From Gaeumannomyces sp. JS-464 (Eukaryota; Ascomycota; Sordariomycetes; Magnaporthales; Magnaporthaceae): 64,000 bases of DNA. The notes under the pieces are model-generated. The model did no database searches, had not been told where the DNA came from, and saw only the letters and a list, made by a program, of their open reading frames with translations. Within the stretch, counting starts at the first letter, position 1; each line of letters opens with the position of its first letter. Of the stretch, positions 35,446 to 47,022 are shown piece after piece. A program made the translations under genes and the position numbers. The stretch lies in NCBI GenBank assembly GCA_002197995.1, contig NGZR01000005.1:1240001-1304000 (forward strand). Reading direction: 5' to 3'.

Positions 35446-36407
35446 TAAGACGATGTCCTAATTTTTTGGTGTTTCTGTGACTCATTTTTTTAATATATGA
35501 GCTATATTTTTTAAGCTCGCATATACATATAACTCACACGTATCATTCATTGTGTTTCAATGAAACAGTTAAGCCTCTTCCTCTTTTTGACCAAGGTCTG
35601 TGATTGCACAACGAGAAGCATGGCGGGTCGTGAGTGTGCTGGAGCAGGTGGTGGCCATGAAGGGTATCACGTGACCCAACCGCGTGGAGCCGAAAAAGTG
35701 CCGACTCCCCAGCACCGGCTTTCAAGTACCGGCTTCCTGACCTCGGGCCCGGGCCGTGGCTTTCATTCCGCCCCTGCTCGGACAACTACTTGACCAAAAC
35801 ACTGTCACGGAGTAATCACATGTCCTCTTGGTCTAACATACGATACACTGACCGGCCTGTCGCTTTGGCAGTCACGGGGCACCTGAAGGATGCTTGTGAT
35901 TTGGAAGATGACCCGGTTGCCTTCTTAGTGCCGGACATAAAACCCGGTGTTGCCGGCTTCGCTGGGCGTTTCTCGTAATTCCATATTGTCGTCGTTTCGT
36001 TCCTCACTAGCTGGCCGAAGCCGGATTTAGCCACAGAAAACAAAGGCCCGTAAATGAACATATCTATTGCTCGCAGGCGCGTTCCAAAGTTTTATCCGCC
36101 CTCCAACTGATGTAGCACTGTGGATAAACGCCAAAAGCTCCTTTTGTTCGCCTCTCGCCGGCCAAGATCCACCGCCGCCCCTCGTTCCAGATGTCGATGA
36201 TCGTTAAAAAAGAGAAGGGGGGGTTTTTTTTTTGAAAGAAAAAGAAAAAAAAGAAGAAAGTAGGAGCGGGTAGTATGCGATACGAGCCCAAAGCGCCGCC
36301 AACAAAAAGTTGCTCCAGAGGTGAGGGACTTGTGCACTGCGTCTTCCCCACCCTTTCCACAGCCCTACTTTGTTTTTGCTTTTCTTTTTTTTGTTGCGTT
36401 TCTATTT
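35446..36407. other. AT-rich spacer after the tRNA
   Basis: A marked AT-rich block (about 35460-35560, including TTTAATATATGAG) follows the tRNA. It has no terminal repeats or coding remnant that would identify a retroelement. A poly-purine/T-run region lies near 36205-36260 in the 3' flank of ERJ5. Confidence 0.5.
35462..35467 (+). terminator. RNA polymerase III T-run terminator
   Basis: A run of six T begins 17 bases after the tRNA 3' end, in the usual place for Pol III termination. Confidence 0.65.
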
Positions 36408-37922
36408 TTATTTCTTCTTCTGCTTTCGCTTGCTTCCGCCCTTGTTGGCCTTGCCCTGGGCGCTGCTGGCCTTGCCCTGGCCGAGCGAGTCGGTCGACTT
36501 CTCGAGCAGCTCAAAGTCCTCGGCCGAGTCGGTGCTGGGCGTGTGCTTGCCGGGCTCCGAGGAGTCGTCGTCGGCCGGGGCGGCCTCGTCGTCCACGTCC
36601 TCGTCGGGGACGGCCTCGTAGTCCTTCTTGCCGCCCAGGATGCGGCCGGCGGTCGCCTGGTAGGCCCAGATGGGCAGGCGGAACAGGGCCGTGTCCTTGA
36701 TGGTGGGCTTGGCCATCTCGTTGGGCTAGACGAAACGGGATAGAATGTCAGATTGCGTGGTCTTTAAAGGGCGTTATCGAGGGAGAAAAAGAGGGAGGCG
36801 TAGAACTCACGTCGAGTAGGAACTCGGCAATGTTGCCATCCTCGTCCTCCTCCTCGAGGTAGACATCGCCGAGCGAGTCGACAACGAGGACCTTGCCGTT
36901 CTCGGCCACGACGCGCTTCCTGGCTCCCGTGGGGCCCGACGACTGCGGCGTCGGGGTGGCACTACCACTCGAGACGAAGGCCTTGCGGCGGCGACCGCCC
37001 ACGGCGGAGCCCTTGGAGGCCTCGCGGCGCGACTCGCGCTCCTGGAAGCGGCGCTGCTTGCGGTTCATGGGCATGGCGGCCTGCTGCTGCTCGTCCGAGT
37101 CTGCGGCGGCGGGGGCGGCGGCGGGCGGCGGCGTGCGCGTGCCGGAGCCGGCCTCGACGCCGGGGATGTTGAGGCTGTCGCCCCAGGCGGTCTGGCGGGC
37201 AAACTTGATGTAGCGGCCGACGAACTCCTGCTGGCGCTTCCAGTTCATGTACAGGACCAGGTAGTGGACCAGGCCGCCGCCCATGAGGAATACGCCAAAC
37301 ATGGCGGTGCCCAGGCCCGGACGGTAGCGGCTGTAGTAGTAGTCGGCGCCCTTCCACGAGGGGAAGCCGTTGGTGAGGAAGTGGTCGTAGCGGTCACGGC
37401 TGGGCCCGCGTAGGATGTTGGCCACGATGGACAGGCGGGCCTGGCGGTCCGAGGCCTTCTTGATGGCCGCCTTAACCTCAGCATGCGTCGGCGGCTTCTT
37501 CTTCTTGTTCTTGTCCTTGGCCTTGGCGGCGCGCGCCCGCTCGGCCGTCAGCTGCTGCTTGACCTTGTCCGGGTGCAGCTGGCGCGACTTCTGGCGGTAG
37601 GCCTTGCTGATGTCGTCGATCGAAGCCGCGGGCTTGATGCCTAGGAAGTCGTAGAAGGTCACATCTTGGCCCTCGCCGGCGATGAGCTCGTCGCGGACGC
37701 GGAAGATTTCGCGGTCTTTGTTGGGACGACGCCAAAAGTGTCAGCAACCTCTAGCCATCAACCAAGCGTGTGCCACCATTCGCAAACGTGTTTCTAAAAG
37801 AGCAACGAGGCTGCAAGAGTGTTTTGGAGGGGAGTGCAGAACGGCTTACCCTCCTTGTCCCAGGCGGCCGCAAAGGGCGTCAGGAGGGCCAGCAGGCCAA
37901 GCGATAATGTCGAGATCTTCAT
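36408..37922 (-). CDS. ERJ5: ER membrane J-domain protein Erj5
   Basis: Type I ER membrane J-protein that works with Kar2/BiP in ER protein folding (yeast Erj5). Inferred exons are 37922-37850, 37715-36811 and 36725-36408, with introns of 134 and 85 bases. The first exon encodes the signal peptide MKISTLSLGLLALLTPFAAA, and splicing gives WDKEDREIFRVRDELIAGEG. The J domain starts VTFYDFLGIKPA and contains LHPDKV (HPD intact). A membrane segment follows (GTAMFGVFLMGGGLVHYLVL), then a charged cytosolic or lumenal tail. The last splice joins NIAEFLLD to PNEMAKPTIKDTALFRLP, matching the family, and the C-terminus is Lys/Arg-rich (GGSKRKQKKK). The length is about 431 residues. No frame breaks are seen. 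Confidence 0.92.
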
Positions 37923-39882
37923 GGTCGCTGTTGCATTTCCCGCGGCTTTTGGTGTCTGTGCGTTGGTGCACCAGGTATGGAAAAGAGACTTGCTCTTGTG
38001 TCCAAATCCAGGTCGCAGGAGAGTCGGGGGTTTTAACCAGACGCTGTGGCAGGTTGCCCCCGTTCAAGGGGAAGAAATATTTCTTGGTGGTGCACGGCTG
38101 GGGTTCCAGTCGTTTCCGATTTCAGAGGCCAGCTGTCAGTTCGCCGGGCCGGGCTCAGGCACGCTTATAATAGCCCGATAAACCGCGCGGGGCTTCAGAA
38201 ATACCGGCAAGTCAAGCCACGCCCGGCTGCACGTAGGCTTGCAGTTTGATGTAAATAGAGAGAATGCTATGAAATTATTCTGTCCTCTCCTCTGTCGGTG
38301 TTTATTTCTAGTGTTCTTCCTTGAAATTCTTCTGTAGATGCCTCAAAAATGCGGGCGCTATTGTAGTTCTCACCTAGCGCCTCATCACCCTCCGTCAAAA
38401 GGGCACGGCTCACTCAAACACCAAGACACAGGGGCAAGTGCTCTGACAAGGTTCCAGGCCGGGTGAGCTGCTGCGCTCCGTTGGGGCCACCACCCGGCCG
38501 ACTCGCTGCACAGCACAAGGACCCTGAAAAGGGTGCCGAAAAAAGAAAAAAAGCGAAGCTGTGCCCACTCCCAGAAGGCCTGGAGGTGGCACCCACGCCC
38601 GATTTGGGAAAGCAGCAGTGGGCCCTGAGACGTCGGGTAACGTCGCGGAAGCCTCAGCGCGTGCCTCTCCCCAATCTGAGTGCGCGCCGCGCCGGTCCTG
38701 TCTATGTAGAACACAGAAGCGCGGAGCAGAGCAAGGGGAAGACTGGAACGGGTTGCTGCTGCTGGGCGGTGTTATGTCGTGCACAGAATTATGCACAGAG
38801 GAGGACCTGCCCACGTGGGAGAAGATGCTGATGAGCGAGATCGCACACACATCGGAACATGAGATTGTCCAGACACAGCCTGACGCTGAGTGGACAGTGG
38901 ACAGGGGAGGGCCAGCCAGGGACGAGCCCGCGAGAGCGAATCAGAACACGGGCTGCTGCGCAGAATGTGTGAGACGACGGGGTCAGTCAGATCTTGCGCG
39001 CTGCAAAAGCCGTTCCCTCAGCCAAAATGCTGGCGGCCTAGCTTCGAGCGGCGGCGCGCAGCTCCAAGCCTCCCAATAGCTCCGGCGGCGCACTGCCACG
39101 CGCCCACGGCACCCAGCCTGCGTGTGTAGTAAGCCAAACGGCCCACTGCCCTGCAACCATCACCCACGCGCTGCTGCTCGCACAATGACGGGCTGCTAAC
39201 TTTAGAAGTAGCAACAGCAAACGCAGGCACAACAGGGTGCACAACACAATCTCGTTTGCCCGCACTCTGGCTCTCTGGGTCGATGTTGGGCGCGTTTTGA
39301 CGGGAGAAAACACACCCACCCATGTCCAGTAGGATTCCAACTGGCTGCGGGGGGTTTCCTCGTTGGTGATTGCTTCGCCGGCCTTGGTGGAACTGTCAAT
39401 GTCCAGGCAGGGCCGTGATCAAGCCTCTTGGCCCAGTAAGTCGGCCGGCATGGTTCTGGGGGTGCCTGTGCCGCTCGCATGCTGCGAAGTATTGGAATTG
39501 AGGTGTTGACAAAGCCTGGCCCCGTCCTGACGATTTTATATAAACAACTGGCCAAAAGGTCCTTTGCCAACCGTCCCCAACCTCCTCCTCATCCCCAGAG
39601 CTCACAGGGCCTCGATACACACAGCCGACACTGCAAAGCATCTTCTCCCCAGTTGCTTCCACGCATATCTGCATCTCTTGGCTGTCTTGTCACCCTCCAT
39701 CCCTTGCTCCTTCAACCCTTGGAAGTCGTCCCGTCCCGAGCTGCAGAGCCTACCAGCCGAGAACAGCCATCATCAAACCCGAGCCCTTAATTGCGCCCGG
39801 ATTCCACCACTCACACCAACCACCACATCTCACATCTCACCTCTTTTTTCGCCATCTCAAAGCCAACAACCCTCCCGCAAAA
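37923..39882. other. divergent promoter region, ERJ5 / small protein
   Basis: No supported gene. The right third holds a TATA-like box at 39537 and then a long, pyrimidine-rich presumptive 5' leader. The left end is the ERJ5 promoter. Confidence 0.5.
39537..39544 (+). promoter_or_regulatory. TATA-like box
   Basis: TATATAAA lies about 340 bases upstream of the ATG at 39883 and is followed by CT-rich sequence, which is common at fungal start sites. It would give a 5' leader of roughly 300 bases. Confidence 0.5.
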
Positions 39883-40146
39883 ATGTCCGCCTCCGTCTAC
39901 TACAACGCCAACATGACCGCCTCGGGCGCCTCCAGCCCCCGCACGCCCCTGTCCTCGCCGCCCTCGTCGCCCAAGCCCCAGCTGCAGCGCATCCGGGAGC
40001 TGCAGTTCTCGCCGCCCGGCCCCGTCACCGAGACCTGGCCCCAGCAGCCCTTCGCCCTCACCCGGTCGAGGTCGGCATCCAACGAGAACTTCTTCCTGCC
40101 CACGCGCTCCAGCCGCATGCGGGAGTCCCTGGACTTTCAGTACTAG
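39883..40146 (+). CDS. 87-residue Ser/Pro-rich protein of unknown function
   Basis: Small single-exon gene starting MSASVYYNANMTASGA in a strong context (CAAAAATGTC), with a TATA-like box and pyrimidine-rich leader upstream. The protein is Ser/Pro-rich (SSPRTPLSSPPSSPKP, with several SP/TP sites) and then carries LQRIRELQFSPPGPV, an Arg/Ser segment FALTRSRSASNENFFLPTRS, and ends RMRESLDFQY. The strong GC-rich third-position bias, the intact frame and the promoter elements support a real gene. The RSRSxSNExFFLP and RESLDF motifs look like conserved islands in a disordered protein. I know no function. Confidence 0.7.
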   Translation: MSASVYYNANMTASGASSPRTPLSSPPSSPKPQLQRIRELQFSPPGPVTETWPQQPFALTRSRSASNENFFLPTRSSRMRESLDFQY

Positions 40147-40757
40147 GGGGGATCCTCTCACGGGGACTGTTCGACTACGACTGTATAAACTCAAAAAGCT
40201 CCCACTCGGGATGTTCGGATAAAAAAAAAATGGGGCGTTTTCGGGGTTGTTTTTATGGGAAGATCCTTGGGATCTAGCGTGCATCATCAAGGAGTTTGGG
40301 ATATCTTTGGGTTCAGCGGTGCATTACTGGGGAGTTCGGGGATTTACTGTCTGCATCACCGGGGAGTTCGGCAGCTCGCTTCATTTCACCTGGAAGAGTT
40401 CACATTGGCGGGGTCATTCGAGACAACCAGATACGGTTTTCTCTCTCTCATTTGTCTCTACTTTTCCTTCTCGCAAATACTTTAAAAATAACCTATCAAC
40501 CACATCCTTCGTGCTATGTTTCACATCCCGCCTTGGTGTTGCTGCGTCTTCCTACATGCAACTCGCCCGTACTGCAAACGCATCAAGGTATTGGTATGCT
40601 GAAAGGTCTATCTGATACATTTGGGTATCCGAAGTGAGATCTGGTCTATCTTGTGTGTGAACCTGTGTAGGACATGTGGATGTGCCTGTAGAACGTATTT
40701 AAAAGGGAGGCGTAATACGGACGGATGACAATGATCAATCGGCAGATCTACCACCCA
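40147..40757. other. convergent spacer
   Basis: This is the 3' space between the small protein (+) and the MFS transporter (-). Near 40270-40375 there are repeats of a GGGGAGTTCGG-type motif. No gene is seen. Confidence 0.45.
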
Positions 40758-42505
40758 TCAAGCGCCCCCGAGCTCCAACAGGCCGCTTACAGCGGTGGCA
40801 TCATCCTCATCCTCCTCTCCCGCCTCTGCCCTGGCCCGCTCCCTCTCCAGCCTCTGGCGCTTGAGCTCCTCGTAGTCGGGCAGGAGTTTAGTCACGGCCG
40901 CGAAGCCGGCCGCCAGCGCGGCCAGGAAGGCCCAAATAGCATAACCGCCCAGCAGCTGCGTCCTGGCGCCAATGGCAAACAAGGTCGTGAAGAGGGCCGG
41001 GCAGATGGCGCGCGTGACGCTGGTCATCATGAGCGAGAAGGCCGTCAGCGTGCCCAGCACGCGCGGCGACGGGCTTACCTCGTTGATGGCGAGCTGCGAC
41101 GCCGTGAAGGCCATGGCGACGCCGCTGCCCAGCGCCAGCGACGGCGGGAAGAAGGCCCAGAAGGCCGGCTCCGCGCCCCGCCGCAGCAGCACGTTGGCCA
41201 CGGGCGCGACCACGAAGAAGAAGGGGTAGGCGGCGGCGCACATGCGCATCACGCCGTTGGTGCCGCGGCGGCGCTGCAGCGGCGGGAACACGACGATCAG
41301 CCAGACGGCCTGCACGATGCCGCTGAAGGCGATCATGACGGAGATCTGCAGCGGCGTGAAGCCGAAGCCGCCGAGCTCTACGGGCGTGAACCACCACAGC
41401 GGTATGATGACGGTGTAGCCGGACGCGACGAAGTAAAGCCACGCAAAGTTTAGCAGCACGGCAGGGACGCCGGGCTCGCGGAGCAGCTGCCAGATGGACT
41501 CCTGGCGCGCCTTTTCCGCCGCCGCCGCGGCCTTTCTCCTCCTCTCGCTCTCGGAGGCGCCGTCTTCGTTGCCGGCAAGGGCGTCATCCTCCTCGGAGGG
41601 AAGGGTCTCCTTGACGAAAAGCGCGGTCGTGATGCACGAGATGGCAGACAGCATGCCGACGGCGAAGCTGGGGAGCGCATAGGGGTGGTCCCTCAAAAAG
41701 GCGACGCGCTCAAACGCGCCGCCGTACTGGCGGGCCGGGTCGACGAGGGCGCCGCCCACTAGGGGGCCGAGGAAAATGCCAAGGTTGCCGGCGAACGCGA
41801 ACCAACTGAAAACGCGGGCCTGGGTGGCGGGCGTGCTGTTCTCGGCCAGCATGGCGCGGATGGTGACGACGGAGCCGGCAAAGACGCCCGCGAAGCAGCG
41901 GGCCGCCGCCATCTGCAGGAGGGACGAGGCCAGGCCGAAGCAGGCGGTGGCGACGGCGACGCCGGCGAGCGAGGCGACCAGCCCGGGCTTGCGGCCGGCG
42001 CGGTCGGCGAGGCGGCCCCACGAGATCATGACGGCGGCCTGCGTCAGGCTGAAGAGCGACTCGATCAGGCCGTTGTAGAAGCCGACGTCGGCGTCGGCCA
42101 GGTCGCCGTTGTGCTTGACCATCTCGCTGATGTAGGGGAAGATGGAGAAGAAGGCGACGGGCTCGACGAGGCGCGCCAGGCAGAGCCAGAAGACCTGCGC
42201 CTTGGGGATGCAGTCGTCGTCGGCGCCGGCGGCAGTGGCGGTGTCGGTGGCGCCGGCGGCAGTCTCCTCGTCGACGACGGACCCGGAGGCCACCGAGGAC
42301 GAGGATGAGGATGGCCCGCCGCCGTTGCTGATGCTGTTGCGGCCGCCATTTGTGCCGTAGCCCTTCTTGGCGACCGATGGCGGCCGGGCGGCGTCGTCGG
42401 CCAAGATTTCTACGGCCTCAGCGGGCAGCGCGGCCGGCACGACCTGTGCTGCACCCAGAGCGCGGTTGTCTCGCTGGCATTTTGGCGGTCGCTGCTGCGG
42501 TCCAT
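40758..42505 (-). CDS. MFS transporter, DHA1 / zinc-induced-facilitator-like group
   Basis: Twelve-helix major facilitator that probably exports small molecules; the substrate cannot be told from sequence. The N-terminal half has FWLCLARLVEPVAFFSIFPY and the MFS motif A as WGRLADRAGRKPG. Further helices include FSWFAFAGNLGIFLGPLVGG, and a charged central loop (ESERRRKAAAAAEKARQES) comes next. The C-terminal half has LLNFAWLYFVASGYTVIIPL and YAIWAFLAALAAGFAAV, ending in an acidic tail. The continuous open frame reaches an ATG at 42680. I prefer the ATG at 42505: it opens MDRSSDRQNASETTAL in another frame, and one extra base near 42456 would join this to LGAAQVVPAALPAE, giving the ETTALL segment usual at the N-terminus of such transporters. 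Without that repair, the longer start applies. Confidence 0.83.
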
Positions 42506-43662
42506 GGCCCGCCGCTACAGTCTGGTCGGATTGGAGGACGCCTTTGTCTGAGCTCACTTCAAGTTGGCGCGTCGCTCGGGGCTGGGCGTATTTTGTCTTG
42601 GCGGAGCACACGGCAAATCGGCCACCGCCCTGTGTGCGTGAGATTTTAATTGCTGCTGATCGCTTGTTTCGGACTCTCATCGGATCTCTTGTCTAATCGG
42701 ATTTTCTTTTCCCTTTCTCCTTCTCGCAGTGAACGGGCCAAAGTTCCACCGTCGCGCAAACTCACTGACGTGATCAAATGAGGCTTGAGATGCGTTTCCA
42801 TGTGAGGAACCGTATCTAAGCCCTAACCGAAAGAAGCAAGCCCCCCCTGGGGACGGGCCGGTGGCCTTGCGTGCTCCGGCTTGTGTCCGGGGTATTCCCC
42901 AACTGGTCACCTTGGGCCAGGGGAGCTACTCAGCCCTATTCTCCGCCCTCTTGACCGGGCACGTCTTTTCCACATGACCTCGAGGGTCCGGCGAGCCAGC
43001 CGGGGTGTTGGTGGTGCACAGTCTCGGGGAGGCTCGACGTTCGCAATTTGAACCCGATATTGACTGTTCGATTGACTGTCCGGAGCCTATGTCTCGACCG
43101 ACGCGAGTTGCGCGACTCCCAAGTCCCAAAGCGTCAGTTGAGCTTTTCGGCTCTCTGTGTGCCCCTCGGAACCATAATACATTGATACGAGACACGCCGT
43201 CGACGGCGGCCCCTGGGCTGGGGTTGGGATGTTTCCGAGTTCGCCGCCGAGCCGCAACGGCCGCCGCCCCAACTTCTCTGCGTCCTACCAGAGGAAACAA
43301 ACCAAGAAACGAATGCATTACCGAATAGATGCGAGCGCGACCCTAATACGGGCAATCTGTAGCGGCACGAACGGGGCCACGCAGCTGCTTCCTGGCTGTC
43401 GCTGTTTCATCTCGAGTCTCTCGGATTCTCTCTCTCTCTGCTTTTTCTTTTCTGGCCTGCATTGACCCAAAACTCAACCCAACCCGGCCCACGATGGCAT
43501 GGGACGAGGCATGAACATCCCCAGTCAGTCCTCGTTGCTAGCCTCATTTTTGTTTCTCTGCTGATCCTGCCAGCGCGTCAACCCACCACCACCACTACCA
43601 CCACCACGACGCACAACACACACTCTCTCATTCTGCCTTGGCCCTGGTGCCTTGCGGACAGG

Positions 43663-43687
43663 CCCCCCCCCCCCCCCCCCCCCCCCC
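43663..43687. repeat. C25 homopolymer
   Basis: Twenty-five consecutive C, followed by GCC. It is preceded by ACC-triplet-rich sequence (about 43580-43610). Confidence 0.9.
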
Positions 43688-44730
43688 GCCAAGGATTTTC
43701 CTTTCCGATGAGATAGACTTCAATCAAATAAGCTTGGAGCCGGAGCCTTTCCAGGGGCCCAACGTCAACGGGCAGAAACAGAGCTTTGGATGGCGCCCTT
43801 CTCGATCAGCATTATGTGATTCGCGATTGGTGAAGCGTTTCCTGCTTGACCCTGCCGACTGCCGATCCTGCCGAAAAGCTTAAAAAGTCGGCAAAGTAAA
43901 AACATTGTGAACCAGGGAGACAAATACCAAGGGGATCCATGATGGGGGAACCTTTTTTCGACTGAAAGGGAGGGGAAAGAAAAAAGAAAAGGAAAAAAGA
44001 TGAGACGTTGGAATATGTCGCCAAAAGTCTAGAAACGAATCAAGACAAGCAGATGGATGGACACTTCGCCCCCCCTCGTCGACAGAGTACCCTTCATTTG
44101 ATATGCTTTTCGCCTTTTCGGCCTTTTGGCAGGGTGGCGTTGGGAGGGAGTCGCGTCCACACCGCGCAATCAACAGAGACGTGCACCCTCCGCCCTGCTG
44201 GACTCGTACCTTGGGGTCTTGGGTTTGCCCAGGTTAGCCCTCCCAGGTCCGACACATACCTAAACCTCGATGAGTAGCTCCAGAAGTGAGGTCGGGGCCG
44301 GGGGTTGGGGACGTGGGAGGGGTGGGTGAGCGTATCAACCACGATGTTTGGAAAGCCCGTCTCGCCTCGCTCGCAGATCCAACGAAGGAAACAGCCTCCC
44401 GAGCATTCATTCACCCGTTGGATCCGCATGGGGAGGGCATTGGCCATCATATTTGCTGTCAAGTCAGTTTTGTTTCCTCGTGGAAGATGCGGCTCGGCCG
44501 AAACGACGCGAGGGGGTGGGCGACACAACAGCACATTTAGCCGGTCTCGGTGCCCCTGGAAAAGGCACGCCGGGCTTAAATTTTTTTCGTCTTCTTATTT
44601 TTTTATGCGCTTGACGGATAGGGATAGATGCATCTCATAACCGGACCTGCTCGGACGTCACAGATATTTGCCATGTGTTTTCGTTTTTGGTCTACCGCTA
44701 GACCGCGCGTCGGGATGAGAGGAAATGGGT

Positions 44731-44752
44731 GGGGGGGGGGGGGGGGGGGGGG
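44731..44752. repeat. G22 homopolymer
   Basis: Twenty-two consecutive G after GGAAATGGGT. Confidence 0.9.
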
Positions 44753-45719
44753 TTTATGTGGCTCTAGCTCCTTGGGCTGTCCCATCAAGGCGGAACTGTC
44801 GACCGCATCGTTCTGGCGAGTGATGTCTGCAATCCCACCTCCGCCTGGCTTCCGTGCGCAAAAGCGTGGGTTGGGGACTACCTAGGTCAGAGCCTCTCTG
44901 ATATCCCACGTCCATTGGTCGGCCGTTGGTGGGAGCAGCACTAAGCACTACCGGGGGCGCACGGCCTGGCCTAGGTGAACTTTCTGGTCGATAAACGGCC
45001 CGAACGGTTGGGAGCCATTGTTGAACTAACGCTTTCCGCTCGTTCGTCCTGCCGAGGCCCATGTGACTGAACGGAGAGAAAAGAGGGAGGAAAAGCTCTG
45101 GCCCAGCTAATACCTACCTAGCCTTTTCGGCCCAGACAATCCTGCTACATCACAGCCGCATGCTCCCCAGTGATGTGGTCGACAAGTGGCTCGCTAGTTT
45201 TGCGTCGTTTACCGAGTAGCCAGGGTGCACAGGAATCGACAAGGCAAGGCGGGTCCGTTTCTCAAGGCATTTAGCCGGTATCAGCACATTCCGAATAGAA
45301 ACTCTGGGCTCTGTTCTGTCTGCTTTAAATCTTGCTTGTATGTACTTGGGTGAACCAACAAAACCAATATTTCCTTCGTCATGATCTCCTGAAAGAGAAA
45401 TGATATAAACACCAGACAGTAAAAACAAGAATAATAATAATAACCAATAAAAAAACGAACTGCCCAATTTGTAATCGCACAGTAAAGCCAAGCAAGCGTT
45501 GTTGCGGGACTTTCCCCTACACCCGGTTCGGGCAATGCGCCGACGAGCCGGGTTCCTGCTGAACTTTTCCGAAACCGGGCCAGAATCCCAGCTTCCTGCA
45601 CCGATGGCGATTAAAATAGAATATGGCTGAAAGGGGAAAAAAGAAAGGGGACGAAAAATGCCGCGGAGCGAAGCGATGTATGCATGAACAAGGATAGTCG
45701 CGATGGTGGTGGCGGTGGT

Positions 45720-45734
45720 GGGTGGGTGGGTGGG
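45720..45734 (+). repeat. G-quadruplex-forming tract
   Basis: Four GGG runs separated by single T form a canonical quadruplex motif, inside a longer GGT-rich stretch starting near 45702. It lies just past the stop of the minus-strand 2EXR gene, with the G-rich strand as template. Confidence 0.7.
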
Positions 45735-45799
45735 TGTAAGTCTAGCCGTTTCCGAACCCGGCCAGGGCGTCTGTCTGTCTCCTCCGTCTCTCTCTCTCG

Positions 45800-47022
45800 T
45801 CACGGATATCGGCCCCGCGTGTACCTCCACAGCAGGCTCGCCCCCTGCAGCGACGGCAGGGATTGGTCGTTCTTGCCTTCGACCAGGCCCATCTCGAGGC
45901 TCATGTTGACGGCGCGCTGGAACCGGCGGCGGAACCGGCGGTAGTCGTCGTTGGTCGGCCAGGGGTCGCACCAGGCCGACTGGTCCTCGGGGTCGGCGGC
46001 CCCAGACCCCATGCCGCCGCCGCCCGCCGCCGACACGTCCCAGTCGTCCTTGTCCTCGTCGACCTCGAGCGGGTAGTAGAGCAGCTCGTTGAGGTGCGGC
46101 GGTGCGGGTGGTGGTTGATATTGGCCTCGATGTCGAACTTGAACCGGTACGCCTGGTGCACCACCTGCGGCCGCGACGGCGCCGGCATCGTGGCCGTGGG
46201 CCCGTCGTAGATTGGCGTCATCATCGGTGGTGGCGGCAGCGGCAGGGACGCCGGGGTCATCGGTTGCGAGATGGGAGGAGGTGGTGGTGTTGGTGGCGCT
46301 GTCAGGGGTTGGTGCTGGTGAAGACTGTGGTGGTGGTGATGGTGGTGGTGATGGTGGTGGTGATGGCTCAGGTGGTGGTTGTTGCTGGGGTTCTCGGGGT
46401 GGCGGAAGTCAAACTCGAACTGGAACTCCTGGTGCACGACAAAGACGAGCGTCTTGAGCTTGGGGAACTCGGCCAGGCGCGAGACGAGCTTGCCCATGTT
46501 GCTCTTGGACACCTTCCAGCTCAGGACGGGGTGGCAGATGCCTGTGTAGATGCCGTACGACGTGCCCATGGCCAGGCGGCTGACGCCGTCGCGGATGAGC
46601 GGGATCTGGCTCATGAAGTGCAGCGTGCGGTGTAGGCGCTTGACGAGCAGGTAGGGCTCGAGCAGCAGGATGTCGCGCGACAGGTCGACGTACTTTGTCG
46701 TCTTGCCCAGCGCCAGGGGCCGGTAGTGGTGCAGCACAAAGTAGCGCGACTCGCGGCAGACGGCCGCCAGCGCCGGAGGGGGCTCCGGGTGCACGTTGGC
46801 GAACATGAGCCCCTGCTGCGGCGGCGTGCGCGCCTTGGCGTTGGGCGCGTCCAGCACCTCGTACACGCGCCCGTCGGGCAGCGAGTACTCCCAGATCATG
46901 GCCCGGATCTCGGGCGGCAGCGCCTGGAAGCTGCGGAAGCTGGCCGGCATGGTCGACGGCGACGCGTGGGGCGGGGCGGCGGCCGCGGTGTGGTGTCGCG
47001 AGGGGTCATAGTGTAGACTCAT
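45800..47022 (-). CDS. 2EXR-domain protein with poly-His tract (one frame break)
   Basis: Fungal 2EXR (F-box-like) domain protein of unknown function. The start is the first in-frame ATG at 47022 (MSLHYDPSRHH). The domain opens FRSFQALPPEIRAMIWEYSL and continues with VYEVLDAP, ALAAVCRESRYFVLHHYRPL and KYVDLSRDILLLEPYLLVKR, all typical. The middle of the protein has a run of about 13 His (DNA near 46320-46380) and a Pro-rich segment. The frame jumps near 46098-46102: one extra C would give HPHPPHLNELLYYPLEVDE and lead through DQSAWCDPWPTNDDYRRFRR and RAVNMSLEMGLVEGKN to the stop at 45800. The repaired protein is about 407 residues. Members of this family are numerous in Pezizomycotina and no clear function is known. 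Confidence 0.8.

Larger units (their letters stand above)
42681..45799. other. 3.1-kb spacer with long homopolymers
   Basis: No supported gene. It contains C25 (43663-43687), G22 (44731-44752), an AAT-type triplet run near 45428-45441, a CCTACCTAG motif near 45112, and a G-quadruplex-like tract at 45720-45734. The left end is the MFS promoter and the right end the 3' flank of the 2EXR gene. Confidence 0.5.

Noticed and set aside
40725..41453. 242-codon plus-strand frame
   Set aside because: Antisense shadow of the MFS transporter.
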